From DAITQM01 sp039794245 (GTDB taxonomy: Bacteria > Pseudomonadota > Gammaproteobacteria > Xanthomonadales > Wenzhouxiangellaceae), in the NCBI GenBank assembly GCA_039794245.1, contig JBDIVS010000026.1:1-38205 (forward strand): 38,205 bases of DNA, in the 5' to 3' direction. The notes beneath the pieces are model-generated. The model was given only the letters and a program-made list of their open reading frames with translations. It searched no databases and was not told where the DNA came from. Both the position numbers and the translations under genes were made by a program. This document shows, in pieces, positions 1 to 8,277 of the stretch (its first letter is position 1; each line of letters starts with the position of its first letter).

Positions 1-1
1 C

Positions 2-1015
2 GATTCCGGCAGCAGCTATGTGGTGTTCGGCAAGACCAGTCCATTTGCCGCCACGCTGGCGCTTTCCAGCCTGACGGGTACGGATGGCTTCCGCCTCGAT
101 GGCGCGGCGGCGTATGACCGCTCCGGCTTCTCGGTCAGCGCCGCCGGGGATATCAATGGCGATGGCATCGGCGACCTGATCGTCGGGGCTTACCGCGCCG
201 ACCCGAATGGCAACAGTGCTGCCGGCAGCAGCTATGTGGTGTTCGGCAAGACCAGCCCGTTTGCGGCGACGCTGGCGCTGTCGGCGTTGAACGGCAGCGA
301 TGGCTTCCGCCTCGATGGCGCGGCGGCGTATGACTACTCCGGCATCTCGGTCAGCGCCGCCGGGGATATCAATGGCGATGGCATCGGCGATCTGATCGTC
401 GGGGCTTTCGACGCCGACCTGAATGGCGGCAATTCCGGCAGCAGCTATGTGGTGTTCGGTAAGACCAGCCCGTTTGCGCCGACGCTGGCGCTTTCCAGCT
501 TGAACGGCAGCGATGGCTTCCGCCTCGATGGCGCGGCGGCGAATGACCGCTCCGGCAGCTCGGTCAGCGCCGCCGGGGATATCAATGGCGATGGCATCGG
601 CGATCTGATCGTCGGGGCCGACGGTGCCGACCCGAATGGCAACAGTGCTGCCGGCAGCAGCTATGTGGTGTTCGGCAAGACCACCGGGTTTGCGCCGACG
701 CTGGCGTTTTCCAGCTTAAACGGCAGCGATGGCTTCCGCCTCGATGGCGTGGCGGCGGATGACCGCTCCGGCTACTCGGTCAGCGCCGCCGGGGATACCA
801 ATGGCGATGGTATCGGCGATCTGATCGTCGGGGCTTTCGGCGCCGACCCGAATGGCAGTTTTTCCGGCAGCAGCTATGTGGTGTTTGGCCGCAGCACCGT
901 GGCCATCCCCATCCCGGTCGCGGTGCCCGGCCTGAATGCCTGGGGCCTCGGCCTGCTGAGCCTGCTGCTCGGCTGGTTCGGCTGGCGGCGTCGCAAGGCG
1001 CTGCGCGCCGACTGA
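2..1015 (+). CDS. FG-GAP repeat surface protein, 5' truncated by window edge
   Basis: The frame is already open at base 2, so the true start and any signal peptide lie outside the window. The visible 337 residues hold four near-identical FG-GAP (integrin-alpha type) beta-propeller blades of 71-72 residues, each with a Ca-binding core DINGDGIGDLIVGA (DTNGDGIGD in the fourth) followed by an SSYVVFG strand. The last ~35 residues form a short proline-containing linker, VPGLNAWGLG, a hydrophobic helix and an RRRK tail, the layout of IPTL/PEP-CTERM-like sorting signals handled at the envelope by exosortase- or rhombosortase-type systems. Inferred role: exported, surface-held, Ca-stabilised adhesion or scaffold protein. 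The FG-GAP assignment is firm; the sorting class is likely; the ligand is unknown. Confidence 0.85.
   Translation, partial: DSGSSYVVFGKTSPFAATLALSSLTGTDGFRLDGAAAYDRSGFSVSAAGDINGDGIGDLIVGAYRADPNGNSAAGSSYVVFGKTSPFAATLALSALNGSDGFRLDGAAAYDYSGISVSAAGDINGDGIGDLIVGAFDADLNGGNSGSSYVVFGKTSPFAPTLALSSLNGSDGFRLDGAAANDRSGSSVSAAGDINGDGIGDLIVGADGADPNGNSAAGSSYVVFGKTTGFAPTLAFSSLNGSDGFRLDGVAADDRSGYSVSAAGDTNGDGIGDLIVGAFGADPNGSFSGSSYVVFGRSTVAIPIPVAVPGLNAWGLGLLSLLLGWFGWRRRKALRAD
20..877 (+). repeat. four in-frame tandem repeats coding FG-GAP blades
   Basis: Nearly identical units start at 20, 236, 449 and 665, and a fifth begins at 878 but breaks off into the C-terminal tail. The spacings are 216, 213, 216 and 213 bases: units 1 and 3 carry one extra codon (NSAAGSSY) compared with units 2 and 4. 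High identity at the DNA level points to recent duplication or gene conversion. Confidence 0.9.
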
Positions 1016-1039
1016 GCCTGCCCGTCAGCTGCAGCGGCC

Positions 1040-1071
1040 TTGTGGGAGCGACGCTTGTGTCGCTCCCACAA
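1040..1071. terminator. perfect hairpin, REP-like, possible terminator
   Basis: A 13-bp perfect stem (TGTGGGAGCGAC paired with GTCGCTCCCACA plus one outer T-A pair) closes a 6-nt loop, 24 bases after the FG-GAP stop codon. There is no T tract, only a short A run after it. GTGGGAGCGAC-type palindromes are a common REP-like class in gammaproteobacteria, so this is either a REP element or a 3' stabilising/terminating stem. Confidence 0.6.
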
Positions 1072-1270
1072 AAGCCATTCCGTCGCCCCCACATAAAACC
1101 GTCTTGCCACGCGCTGCCTCGGCGGTTAAACTACCGGCCTTGGTGCTGGCGATCACGCTTTTTGATTGACTGCATGATTTGCCGGAATCCTCGGAGTTAG
1201 CCGAGTCGCAGCGGCGAGTGGCTGCGCCGCATCGGGGTCACACTTCGACCACCTTGCCAGGATATCCTGA
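1072..1270. other. intergenic, no gene recognised
   Basis: No coding frame here has a recognisable product and no RNA gene was seen. It lies between the REP-like hairpin and the first readable codons of the IS66 remnant, and may include eroded IS sequence. Confidence 0.4.
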
Positions 1271-1586
1271 TGTCAAGGTCCCCGTTGTCGATCACATCGT
1301 CCCGCCGAGTGGCGGCGTCCCCATGTGTCCTGGCAACGCTATCGCAACATCCTGACCCGAGGCGAGAAGGAACCGCCGCCCATTCCGCCCAGGCAGAACG
1401 GCAAGTGCGGCCGCGTCGCCAAGTCCGATGCGCACAATCTCTGGGAGCGGCTCAAGAACCATGAGACCGCGGTGTTGCTCTTTGCCAGAAACCCCCACGT
1501 CTCGTTCACCAACAAAGGGATACAATCTTCTGGTCGCTATCCAAATGGCGCTCTCTGGTCAACTCGATATCCAACCGGGTGAGTAG
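1271..1586 (+). pseudogene. IS66-family transposase remnant (internal deletion and frameshift)
   Basis: One frame reads an IS66 DDE-transposase segment containing KSDAHNLWERLKNHETAV and then NPHVSFTN, the usual approach to the FTNN-AER region. It then breaks: the expected continuation is missing, and from 1530 a different frame reads LVAIQMALSGQLDIQPGE before TAG at 1584-1586, which looks like the transposase C-terminus. The gene therefore lacks its N-terminal part, has an internal deletion and is frameshifted. The element probably ends at 1590, where ...GTAGTTAC is the complement of a GTAA-type IS66 terminus. That is 9 bases from the kmo stop. It is non-functional. Confidence 0.75.
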
Positions 1587-1599
1587 TTACCTGTTGGGT

Positions 1600-2967
1600 T
1601 TATTCTTGAGCCTGTTGTGGCGCCCGTAGTGCGGGCAAGTTCTCTTCGATCCGGGTTCGGGCCCGGGCGATGCGGGCCTTTGGATCGTTTAGTGCAAGCA
1701 GCTCATCGACGATCGCCGCCTGCACCGCACCGCGCGCTTCGGCCAGCGCATAGGGCAGGTCGCTGAACATCACCATGTCGTAGCGCGGTGCGAAGCGCTC
1801 GGGAAACCTGCCTTCGAGCTCCCATTCGAGCGCCTTGCGCCTGATAAAGCCGGGGGCGTGCACCGCGGCGCGCATTTCGCGGTAATTGTCGAGTGCCATC
1901 CGGGCCAGGGCGTCGGTGTCCGGCTGGCGCTCGGCTTGAAAGCCGGCAGCCAGCGCCGGCCACTCGGTGCCGCGGTCGAGGGCGGCGACGAGCAGGCCGA
2001 CATCCTCGAACGCGGCGTTCATCCCCTGCCCGTGGAACGGCACGACGGCATGCGCCGCATCGCCGATCAGAAGTGCGCCGGCATGATGCCATAGGGCCGC
2101 ATATACCGTGCCCAGGCGGCCGATCGGATTGTGTTCGAGGTCACGGTCGAGGCCGTCCAGACAGGACAGGGCATCGGCGAAATGCGTTTTGAACAGCGAT
2201 CGCCAGCGCTTGGGATCATCGCCGAGTGTGGCTAGCGCCGCGTGCTCCATGAACAAGGTCGCAGTGAAACTGCCATCGCTGTTGGGCAGGGCGATCAGCA
2301 TCCATTCGCCGCGCGGCCAGATGTGCAGCGCCTGGCGCTCGTCTTCGCTGCCGGCGAGATCTGGAGCGAGCGTGAATTCGCGGTAGCCGTGATCGAGCCA
2401 TTCGATCCGGCCGCTCTCGCCGCTTGCCTCCTCGATTGCCCGGCGCACACCCGAACCGGCCCCGTCGCAGCCGATCAGACGATTGAACGGCAGGGGTATT
2501 GTCTTTTTTTTGCACCAGGTTCTAAGTTGCGCGAGCCGCCGCGACCAGTCGATGGCAACGAGTTCGCGTTCGAACAACACCTCGATTTTTGGCCGGCGGT
2601 GGGCTTCGTCGAGCAGGATCCGGCTCAGCGTGTCGCGCTGGACGCTGTACAAAAACCGCTCCGGGTGCCGGCTGTAGGGCTGGAACCGGGCCGCGCCACC
2701 ATTGTCGTGGATCATCCGGCCGCGCATCGGTACGGCACGGCGCTTGACTTCGCCGTCGAGGCCGGCGGCGGCGAGGGCCTTCAGGCCGCGGTGGGCGAGC
2801 GCCAGATTGATCGACCGGCCGCTCGGGATGGTTTCGATCTTTGGATTGGGATGGCGTTCGATGATCCGAACCGGATCGCCGCGTGCCGCCAGTTCGAGGG
2901 CCAGCAGGGTGCCGGCCAGGCCGCCGCCGGCGATGGTCCACAACGGCGCCTCGGGGGTGCCGTTCAT
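1600..2967 (-). CDS. kmo: kynurenine 3-monooxygenase
   Basis: FAD-dependent hydroxylase turning L-kynurenine into 3-hydroxykynurenine with NADPH and O2. The 455 residues show the class A flavoprotein layout: GGGLAG dinucleotide-binding turn (14-19), SGRSINLALAHRG (49-61), GCDGAGSGVRR (166-176), and the second FAD motif LIGDAAHAVVPFHGQGMNAAFED (300-322). The C-terminal part has the NYREMR and RYDMVMFSDLPYA segments usual for Kmo. The length is normal. The ATG overlaps the kynU stop by one base (TAATG), which suggests translational coupling. An A8 run coding CKKK near residue 152 falls in a shorter-than-usual strand, but the frame is the same on both sides, so no frameshift is inferred. Confidence 0.93.
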   Translation of the reverse strand: MNGTPEAPLWTIAGGGLAGTLLALELAARGDPVRIIERHPNPKIETIPSGRSINLALAHRGLKALAAAGLDGEVKRRAVPMRGRMIHDNGGAARFQPYSRHPERFLYSVQRDTLSRILLDEAHRRPKIEVLFERELVAIDWSRRLAQLRTWCKKKTIPLPFNRLIGCDGAGSGVRRAIEEASGESGRIEWLDHGYREFTLAPDLAGSEDERQALHIWPRGEWMLIALPNSDGSFTATLFMEHAALATLGDDPKRWRSLFKTHFADALSCLDGLDRDLEHNPIGRLGTVYAALWHHAGALLIGDAAHAVVPFHGQGMNAAFEDVGLLVAALDRGTEWPALAAGFQAERQPDTDALARMALDNYREMRAAVHAPGFIRRKALEWELEGRFPERFAPRYDMVMFSDLPYALAEARGAVQAAIVDELLALNDPKARIARARTRIEENLPALRAPQQAQE

Positions 2968-4250
2968 TATCGTTCGTCGAGTACGGCGTGCAGCGTTTCG
3001 ACGGCGTCGAGCACATCCTCGTGGGTGTTGTACAACGGCACCGGCGCTAGGCGAATGATATCGGGCATTCTGAAATCGGCGATGACGCCGCGCCCGGCGA
3101 GCGCCTGCTGCACATCGCGTGCCTTGCAGCCAAGCTGGGTGATGCGCAGCGCGAGCTGGGCGCCGCGCTCTGCTGGTGCGCGGGGGGTGACGATGGCGAC
3201 GCGGCCGGCCAGGCGTTCGTCGATGAGGTGTTCCATAAAGCCGGTCAGCGATAACGATTTGTCCCTGAGACCTTCCATGCCGGCGGTATCGAAGTGGCCG
3301 AGCGCCACGCTTTGCGCCGCCAGGGTCATGATCGGCGGGTTGCTGATCTGCCAGGCCCGGGCGTCGGGCGCGGGATGGAATTCAGGGCGCATCGCGAAGC
3401 GCTCGGCAACATCGACTCCCCACCAGCCGCCGAGGCGGAATTGCTGTTCGTGATGGTGACGCCGGTGGATGAACAGGCCGGCCAGCGCCCCGGGGCCGCC
3501 GTTCAGGTACTTGTAGCTGCACCAGGCGGCGCCGTCGATGCCGCTTTCCGACAAGGCGAGCGGCACGTTGCCGGCGGCGTGGGCCAGATCGAAACAGATC
3601 ATCGCGCCGGCGGCGTGGACCCGTTCGGCGACGCGCCCGAGGTCGAACGCCTCGCCGGTCAGGTACTGCACGCCGGGCCACAGGACCAGCGCCACTTCGT
3701 CGCCGTGGGCCGCCAGGTAGCGTTCCAGGCCGTCTAGGCCGTGTGGTGCGCGATTGGGCGGCGGAGCGATTTCGATCAGCTCGGCATCCGGCTCCAGGCC
3801 GTGCCACTGAATCTGGCTGGAGACGGCATAGCGGTCCGAAGGAAAGGCGCCGTATTCGATCACGATCTGCCGGCGGCGCCCGGCCGGCCGGTAAAACCCG
3901 GCCAGCAGCAGGTGCAGATTGACGGTCAGGGCGTTCATCAGTACGACCTCGGCTGGCTCGGCGCCGACCAGGCGGGCCAGAGCCGGGCGCTGCTTTTCGG
4001 CGAATTCGAGCCACGCGCCCGGGCCCTTGAAATGGCCGTCGACCGCGTGGTCGCGCCACTGCGCGGTCATCGCCTCGACCGCCGCCGGCACGCCTTGCGG
4101 CATCAGGCCGAGGGAATGGCCGCAGAAATAACGCCACGGCCTGCCCTCGCTGTCCAGCGGAATGGCGTATTCGCGGCGCCAGGCGGCGAGCGGGTCTGCG
4201 GCGTCGAGGCGGCGGGCGGTGTGACGGGCGGAAGAGGGGGGGGCGGTCAT
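2967..4250 (-). CDS. kynU: kynureninase
   Basis: PLP enzyme cleaving kynurenine or 3-hydroxykynurenine to (hydroxy)anthranilate and alanine. Family features in the 427 residues: FCGHSLGLMP (42-51), the PLP-N1 aspartate in CFDLAHAAGN (219-228), the Schiff-base lysine in CSYKYLNGGPG (K247) and the GGWWGVD loop (274-280). An in-frame ATG farther upstream at 4403 would add 51 unconserved residues. The start at 4250 gives normal family length, has AGGA about 10 bases upstream and leaves a promoter-sized gap to queA. First gene of a kynU-kmo operon. No tryptophan dioxygenase, formamidase or 3-HAA dioxygenase is present here, so whether the path ends in NAD synthesis or anthranilate is open. Confidence 0.92.
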   Translation of the reverse strand: MTAPPSSARHTARRLDAADPLAAWRREYAIPLDSEGRPWRYFCGHSLGLMPQGVPAAVEAMTAQWRDHAVDGHFKGPGAWLEFAEKQRPALARLVGAEPAEVVLMNALTVNLHLLLAGFYRPAGRRRQIVIEYGAFPSDRYAVSSQIQWHGLEPDAELIEIAPPPNRAPHGLDGLERYLAAHGDEVALVLWPGVQYLTGEAFDLGRVAERVHAAGAMICFDLAHAAGNVPLALSESGIDGAAWCSYKYLNGGPGALAGLFIHRRHHHEQQFRLGGWWGVDVAERFAMRPEFHPAPDARAWQISNPPIMTLAAQSVALGHFDTAGMEGLRDKSLSLTGFMEHLIDERLAGRVAIVTPRAPAERGAQLALRITQLGCKARDVQQALAGRGVIADFRMPDIIRLAPVPLYNTHEDVLDAVETLHAVLDER

Positions 4251-4405
4251 GGTGATTGGGGTCCTGGCGAATGGTAGTAGCGCTTGAGATCGCGTCATGA
4301 GATGGCGTGCTGCATTATCCCGGATTATCTCAGGAATCAGGGCCCAGGCGTCCACGACCCGCCCATCCATGGCATGATGCCGCCGCCTGAATGCGATGAC
4401 CACAG
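4251..4405. promoter_or_regulatory. divergent intergenic region between kynU and queA
   Basis: These 155 bases must carry the promoters for kynU-kmo (leftward) and queA (rightward). I found no convincing paired -35/-10 boxes and no clear operator palindrome, so only the location is supported. Confidence 0.35.
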
Positions 4406-5470
4406 ATGCCCACTACCGATCTCCTGTCGCTTGCCGCCTACGACTATGACCTGCCGCCGCACCTGATCGCCCGCCGCCCGCCGGCCGAGCGCAGCGCCTC
4501 GCGCCTGTTACATCTCGAACGGGACAGCGGCCGCGTGACGGATCGTCTGTTCCGCGATCTGCCCGACCTGCTGGCGCCGGGCGATCTTCTTGTCGTCAAC
4601 GAGACGCGCGTGCTGCCGGCCCGGCTGCGCGGCCGCAAGACGACCGGCGGGCGGGTCGAGATCCTGCTCGAACGGTTGCTCGACGAGCAGCGCTTTTTGG
4701 CGCAGGCCAAAGCCGGCAAACCGCCGCGCACCGGCACCCGGATCGTGATTGACGGCCTAAGCGATACCGGCAGCGGGGTGCGGGGCGAGCCGGCCGAAAT
4801 CGAATGCTGCGGCCGGGACGGCGATTTTTTCGTTTTTCAGGCGGCGGAGCCGGCGATCGAGTTGTTCGTGCGGTTGGGCGAGGTGCCGCTGCCGCTTTAT
4901 CTCGAGCGCCCGCCGGAGGCGGCCGACCGCGAACGGTATCAAACGGTCTATGCCAGAAACACCGGGGCAGTGGCGGCGCCGACCGCCGGTTTGCATTTCG
5001 ACGAGGCCGTGCTGCACACGCTTGACGCCCGCGGCATCGGGCGCGCCGCGCTGACCCTGCACGTCGGCGCCGGCACGTTTCAACCGGTCAGGGTCGATGA
5101 CCTGCGATGCCACCGGATGCACAGCGAATGGTTCGAAGTGGGTAGCGGAACGGTGGCGGCCATCGAACGGGCGCGGGCCCGTGGCGGCCGGGTGATCGCC
5201 GTCGGCACGACCGCGGCCCGCGCCCTGGAAACGGCTGTCGCCGGCGGCGCGTTGCGTGCCTGTTCGGGGATGACGGATTTATTTATCTATCCCGGCTATC
5301 GGTGGCGCGTGGTCGATGCGTTGCTGACCAATTTTCATCTGCCGCGCTCGACGCTGCTGATGCTGGTCTCGGCTTTCGGCGGTTACGGCGAAGTGCTGGC
5401 GGCGTACCGCCACGCGATCGGCCGGGAATATCGTTTTTACAGCTACGGCGACGCGATGCTGATCTCGTGA
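4406..5470 (+). CDS. queA: S-adenosylmethionine:tRNA ribosyltransferase-isomerase
   Basis: Transfers and isomerises the ribosyl part of SAM onto preQ1 at the wobble base of GUN-anticodon tRNAs, making epoxyqueuosine. The 354-residue length is standard. Hallmarks: YDLPPHLIARRPPAERSASR (14-33), GDLLVVNETRVLPARLRGRK, NTGAVAAPTAGLHFDEAVL, LHVGAGTFQPVR, the TTAARALE segment, YPGYRWRVVDALLTNFHLP, and the end FYSYGDAMLI. The Shine-Dalgarno is weak. No tgt lies next to it, unlike the common queA-tgt arrangement; folD follows after 47 bases. Confidence 0.96.
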   Translation: MPTTDLLSLAAYDYDLPPHLIARRPPAERSASRLLHLERDSGRVTDRLFRDLPDLLAPGDLLVVNETRVLPARLRGRKTTGGRVEILLERLLDEQRFLAQAKAGKPPRTGTRIVIDGLSDTGSGVRGEPAEIECCGRDGDFFVFQAAEPAIELFVRLGEVPLPLYLERPPEAADRERYQTVYARNTGAVAAPTAGLHFDEAVLHTLDARGIGRAALTLHVGAGTFQPVRVDDLRCHRMHSEWFEVGSGTVAAIERARARGGRVIAVGTTAARALETAVAGGALRACSGMTDLFIYPGYRWRVVDALLTNFHLPRSTLLMLVSAFGGYGEVLAAYRHAIGREYRFYSYGDAMLIS

Positions 5471-5517
5471 GCCGTAGTGACCCGTTACAATAGCCGATGG
5501 TTGCATGCGGGACGATC

Positions 5518-6390
5518 ATGGCCCAACTCCTCGACGGCAGGCAAGTCGCCGCCTTGTGGCAGGCCGATATCGCCGCCGCGATCACCGCCCACTGCGCCGC
5601 CGGCGGGCGGCCGCCGGGGCTGGCGGTGATCCTGGTCGGCGACGATGCGGCTTCGGCGATTTATGTCCGCAACAAACGCCAGGCGTGCGCGCGCGCCGGG
5701 GTGCGTTCCGTGGCTCACGATCTGCCGGCGGCGGTCGAGGGCGATCAGGTGCTCGCCCTGATCGACGAATTGAACGAAGACCCGGCGATCGACGGCATCC
5801 TCGTGCAACTGCCGCTGCCGCAGCACCTCGATCAGGCCCGGATACTGAACCGCATCGCGGCACACAAGGACGTCGATGGCTTTCACGCGTACAATATCGG
5901 CCGCTTGGCGCTGCGCCAACCGGGGCTTCGGCCATCGACGCCGCGCGGCATCATGTACCTGCTGGCCCATTACGGGCTGGAGGTGATGGGCCGGAACGCC
6001 GTCATCGTCGGTGCCTCGAACATTGTCGGCCGGCCGATGGCGCTGGAATTGCTGCTCGCCGGCGCGACGGTGACGGTCGCCCACCGCTTCACCCGCAATC
6101 TGGCGGCGCATGTCAAAATGGCGGAGATTCTGGTCGTCGCCACCGGCAAGCGCGGCGTTGTCGATCCCGCGTGGCTCCGCCCGGATGCCGTCGCGATCGA
6201 CGTCGGCATCCACCGCTTGGCCGACGGCCGGGTGACCGGCGATCTCGACTTTCAGGCCGCCGGCGCGCGCGCCGCGTGGATCACTCCGGTGCCGGGCGGC
6301 GTCGGGCCGATGACGGTCAGCGCCCTATTGCAAAACACGATCGAAGCCGCCGGTCTGGCGGCCCCCAGCAAAGGCAGTTCATTCTATTGA
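5518..6390 (+). CDS. folD: methylenetetrahydrofolate dehydrogenase / cyclohydrolase
   Basis: Bifunctional folate enzyme interconverting 5,10-methylene-, 5,10-methenyl- and 10-formyl-THF with NADP. In the 290 residues: YVRNKRQACARAG with catalytic-type Tyr49 and Lys53, ILVQLPLPQHLD (94-105), HKDVDGFH (116-123), nucleotide loop GASNIVGRPMA (165-175) and ITPVPGGVGPMT near the end. An ATG at 5497 is possible but lacks a ribosome site; ATG 5518 has GGGA at a proper distance and matches normal N-termini. The usual PCTPRG segment reads PSTPRG (Ser140). The stop overlaps the TTG start of the next gene (TTGA), so folD is probably cotranscribed with the TRAP genes, perhaps only by position. Confidence 0.94.
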   Translation: MAQLLDGRQVAALWQADIAAAITAHCAAGGRPPGLAVILVGDDAASAIYVRNKRQACARAGVRSVAHDLPAAVEGDQVLALIDELNEDPAIDGILVQLPLPQHLDQARILNRIAAHKDVDGFHAYNIGRLALRQPGLRPSTPRGIMYLLAHYGLEVMGRNAVIVGASNIVGRPMALELLLAGATVTVAHRFTRNLAAHVKMAEILVVATGKRGVVDPAWLRPDAVAIDVGIHRLADGRVTGDLDFQAAGARAAWITPVPGGVGPMTVSALLQNTIEAAGLAAPSKGSSFY

Positions 6391-7253
6391 AATCCCGCAT
6401 CCCCATTCTGTCAGTGGTCCTCGCCGGCGTTTTCGGCGGTGGGCTCAACGGCTGCGGTGCGATCATGCGCCAGGCGAGCAGCGAACTGGCCGCCAATCTC
6501 GGCGCCGCGATCCAGAGCCACGACGATCCAGCCACCGTTGCCGCGGCGCTGCCGGCCTGGATGCTGTTGCTCGAAGCGCTGATCCGCAGCCAGCCGGACA
6601 ACGCCGATCTGCTGTTCGACACGGCGCGCCTGTACAGCGTTTACAGCGGCTTGTTCGTCGCCGAACCGGAAAGGCAAAAGCGCCTGGCCGACCGGGCGCT
6701 GGACTATGCCCGCCGCGGCTTGTGTGTCGAAGATCAGGCGTTGTGCGCCGCGCTCGACCGGCCGTATCTCGATTTCGAGCCGGTCGTGCTGGCGGCCGGC
6801 GCGGCGGATATCCAGGCCGCTTATCGCTACGCGACGGTGTGGGTCGGCTGGGTGCAGGCACACCGCGCCGAGTATGCGGCGCTTGCTGATCTGCCCAAAG
6901 TCGAACTATTGCTGCACCGCGTGGTCGATCTGGCGCCGGGGCTCGACGACGGTGCGCCGTATCTTTATCTTGCCGTGCTCAATTCGCAACGGCCGGCGGC
7001 GGTCGGCGGCAACCTCGACGGAGCGCGCGAGTATTATCGCCGGGCGCTGTCCCAGTCGGCCGGCCGCAACCTGCTGATCAAGGTCTATTACGCCGAGCAG
7101 TACGCCCGGATGGTGTTCGATCGCGAACTGCACGATTGCCTGTTGCACGAAGTGCTAGACGCAAAGGCCGAGGTTCCCGAATTCAATCTCACCAACCAGC
7201 TCGCCAAGGCGCGGGCGCGGCAATTATTGGAGGAAGCCGATGCGTTTTTCTGA
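6387..7253 (+). CDS. TRAP transporter T-component (TatT family) lipoprotein
   Basis: 288-residue lipoprotein starting at a TTG that overlaps the folD stop, with AAGG upstream. A short hydrophobic signal ends in the lipobox LNGC (Cys around residue 23), so it should be lipidated and held in the periplasm. The rest is helical and repeat-rich: ADRALDYARRGL, YRYATVWVGWVQAHR, PYLYLAVLNSQRPAAVGGNL and ARARQLLEEADAFF fit the TatT (Tp0956-like) TPR-type fold, which partners the P component and may handle hydrophobic ligands. It overlaps the next gene by 14 bases. Family call likely from motif layout and position; substrate unknown. Confidence 0.8.
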   Translation: MKSRIPILSVVLAGVFGGGLNGCGAIMRQASSELAANLGAAIQSHDDPATVAAALPAWMLLLEALIRSQPDNADLLFDTARLYSVYSGLFVAEPERQKRLADRALDYARRGLCVEDQALCAALDRPYLDFEPVVLAAGAADIQAAYRYATVWVGWVQAHRAEYAALADLPKVELLLHRVVDLAPGLDDGAPYLYLAVLNSQRPAAVGGNLDGAREYYRRALSQSAGRNLLIKVYYAEQYARMVFDRELHDCLLHEVLDAKAEVPEFNLTNQLAKARARQLLEEADAFF

Positions 7254-8277
7254 TCCGCCAGCCGGGAACGGCCGGCGGCAAGCCATATTGGCGGCGGTGT
7301 TTATTTTACTTTTTCTGCCGCCGCCGGCGGCCGCGGTGACACTGAAAGTTGCCACCCTGGCACCGGCCGGCTCGGTTTGGATGCAGGAGATGCAGGCCGC
7401 CGCCGAGGTGGTCGCGAAGCAGAGCGCGGGCCGGGTGGAGTTGCGGTTTTATCCCGGCGGCGTGATGGGCGATACCCCGGCGTTGCTGCGCAAGATGCAG
7501 CTCGGTCAACTGCACGGCGCCGCCGTCACCCTTGGCGAGATGGCATCGACGGTCGGCGACGGGGAACTTTATTCGATGCCGTTCTTGTTTCGCGATCAGA
7601 CCGAATACGATGCACTCCGCCCGGAACTCGACCGGCGTATCGCCGAGCAGTACACTGCCAAGGGGCTGGTTCTCGCCGGGACGACCAATTCCGGTTTCGT
7701 TTATCTCTACAGCCTGCACCGCGCGGCGAGCGCCGCCGAGCTGGCCGCCGTGGCGCGGGTCTGGGCGCCGCAGGGCGATAACGTCACGATCGGCACACTG
7801 GAAAAAGCCGGCATCAGAGCCGTACCGCTGCCGATCTCCGAGGTCTATACCGCCCTGCAGACCAGTATGGTCGATACCGTCGTCAATACGATGAGCGGCC
7901 TGATCGCCCTGCAGTGGCACAGCCGCGTGCGCTATATGATCGACCTGCCGATCGGGCTTGCCGTCGGTGGCGTGGTCTTTCTGGAGCGCGCCCTGGCGCC
8001 GCTGGCCGCCGCCGACCGCGAATTGCTGATCGCCGAGACTTCCGACGCCCTGCGCCGGCTGGACCGGCGCGTCGCAGCGGAAAACGCCGACGCCCGCGCC
8101 GCGCTGGCCGGTGCCGGAATCGAGATCATTCCGCCGGCCGACGGCAGCCGCGCCGAGTGGGAAGTGAAGGCCCGCGAGGTCCGCACCGAACTCATCGCCG
8201 CCGGCAAGATCGATCAACCCTCGCTGCCCTGGGTCGAGGAACGGTTGCGCGCGCTGCGCGCCGCGGCCGATGAGTAA
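7240..8277 (+). CDS. TRAP transporter substrate-binding protein (DctP/TatP type)
   Basis: Periplasmic binding protein of 345 residues. The N-terminus has arginines, a hydrophobic core (ILAAVFILLFLPPP) and an AAA cleavage site before VTLKVATLAPAGSVW, the typical mature start of DctP proteins. Other family segments: YPGGVMGDTPALLRKMQLGQLHG, GELYSMPFLFRD, PLPISEVYTALQTSMVDTVVN and the late YMIDLPIG. Strong ribosome site GGAGG before the ATG. Presence of the T component upstream places it in the TatPT subgroup. The usual substrate-clamping Arg is not obvious by eye, so the ligand may not be a simple C4 acid. Confidence 0.9.
   Translation: MRFSDPPAGNGRRQAILAAVFILLFLPPPAAAVTLKVATLAPAGSVWMQEMQAAAEVVAKQSAGRVELRFYPGGVMGDTPALLRKMQLGQLHGAAVTLGEMASTVGDGELYSMPFLFRDQTEYDALRPELDRRIAEQYTAKGLVLAGTTNSGFVYLYSLHRAASAAELAAVARVWAPQGDNVTIGTLEKAGIRAVPLPISEVYTALQTSMVDTVVNTMSGLIALQWHSRVRYMIDLPIGLAVGGVVFLERALAPLAAADRELLIAETSDALRRLDRRVAAENADARAALAGAGIEIIPPADGSRAEWEVKAREVRTELIAAGKIDQPSLPWVEERLRALRAAADE

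Noticed and set aside
2511..2518. Frameshift in kmo at the T8 run
   Set aside because: Family motifs before and after the run are in the same frame.
2242..3453. 403-residue plus-strand frame over kmo/kynU
   Set aside because: Crosses two well supported genes on the other strand and has no family features.
5505..6386. Long upstream extension of the TatT frame through folD
   Set aside because: Arg-rich, out-of-frame reading of folD; the lipobox signal starts at the TTG at 6387.
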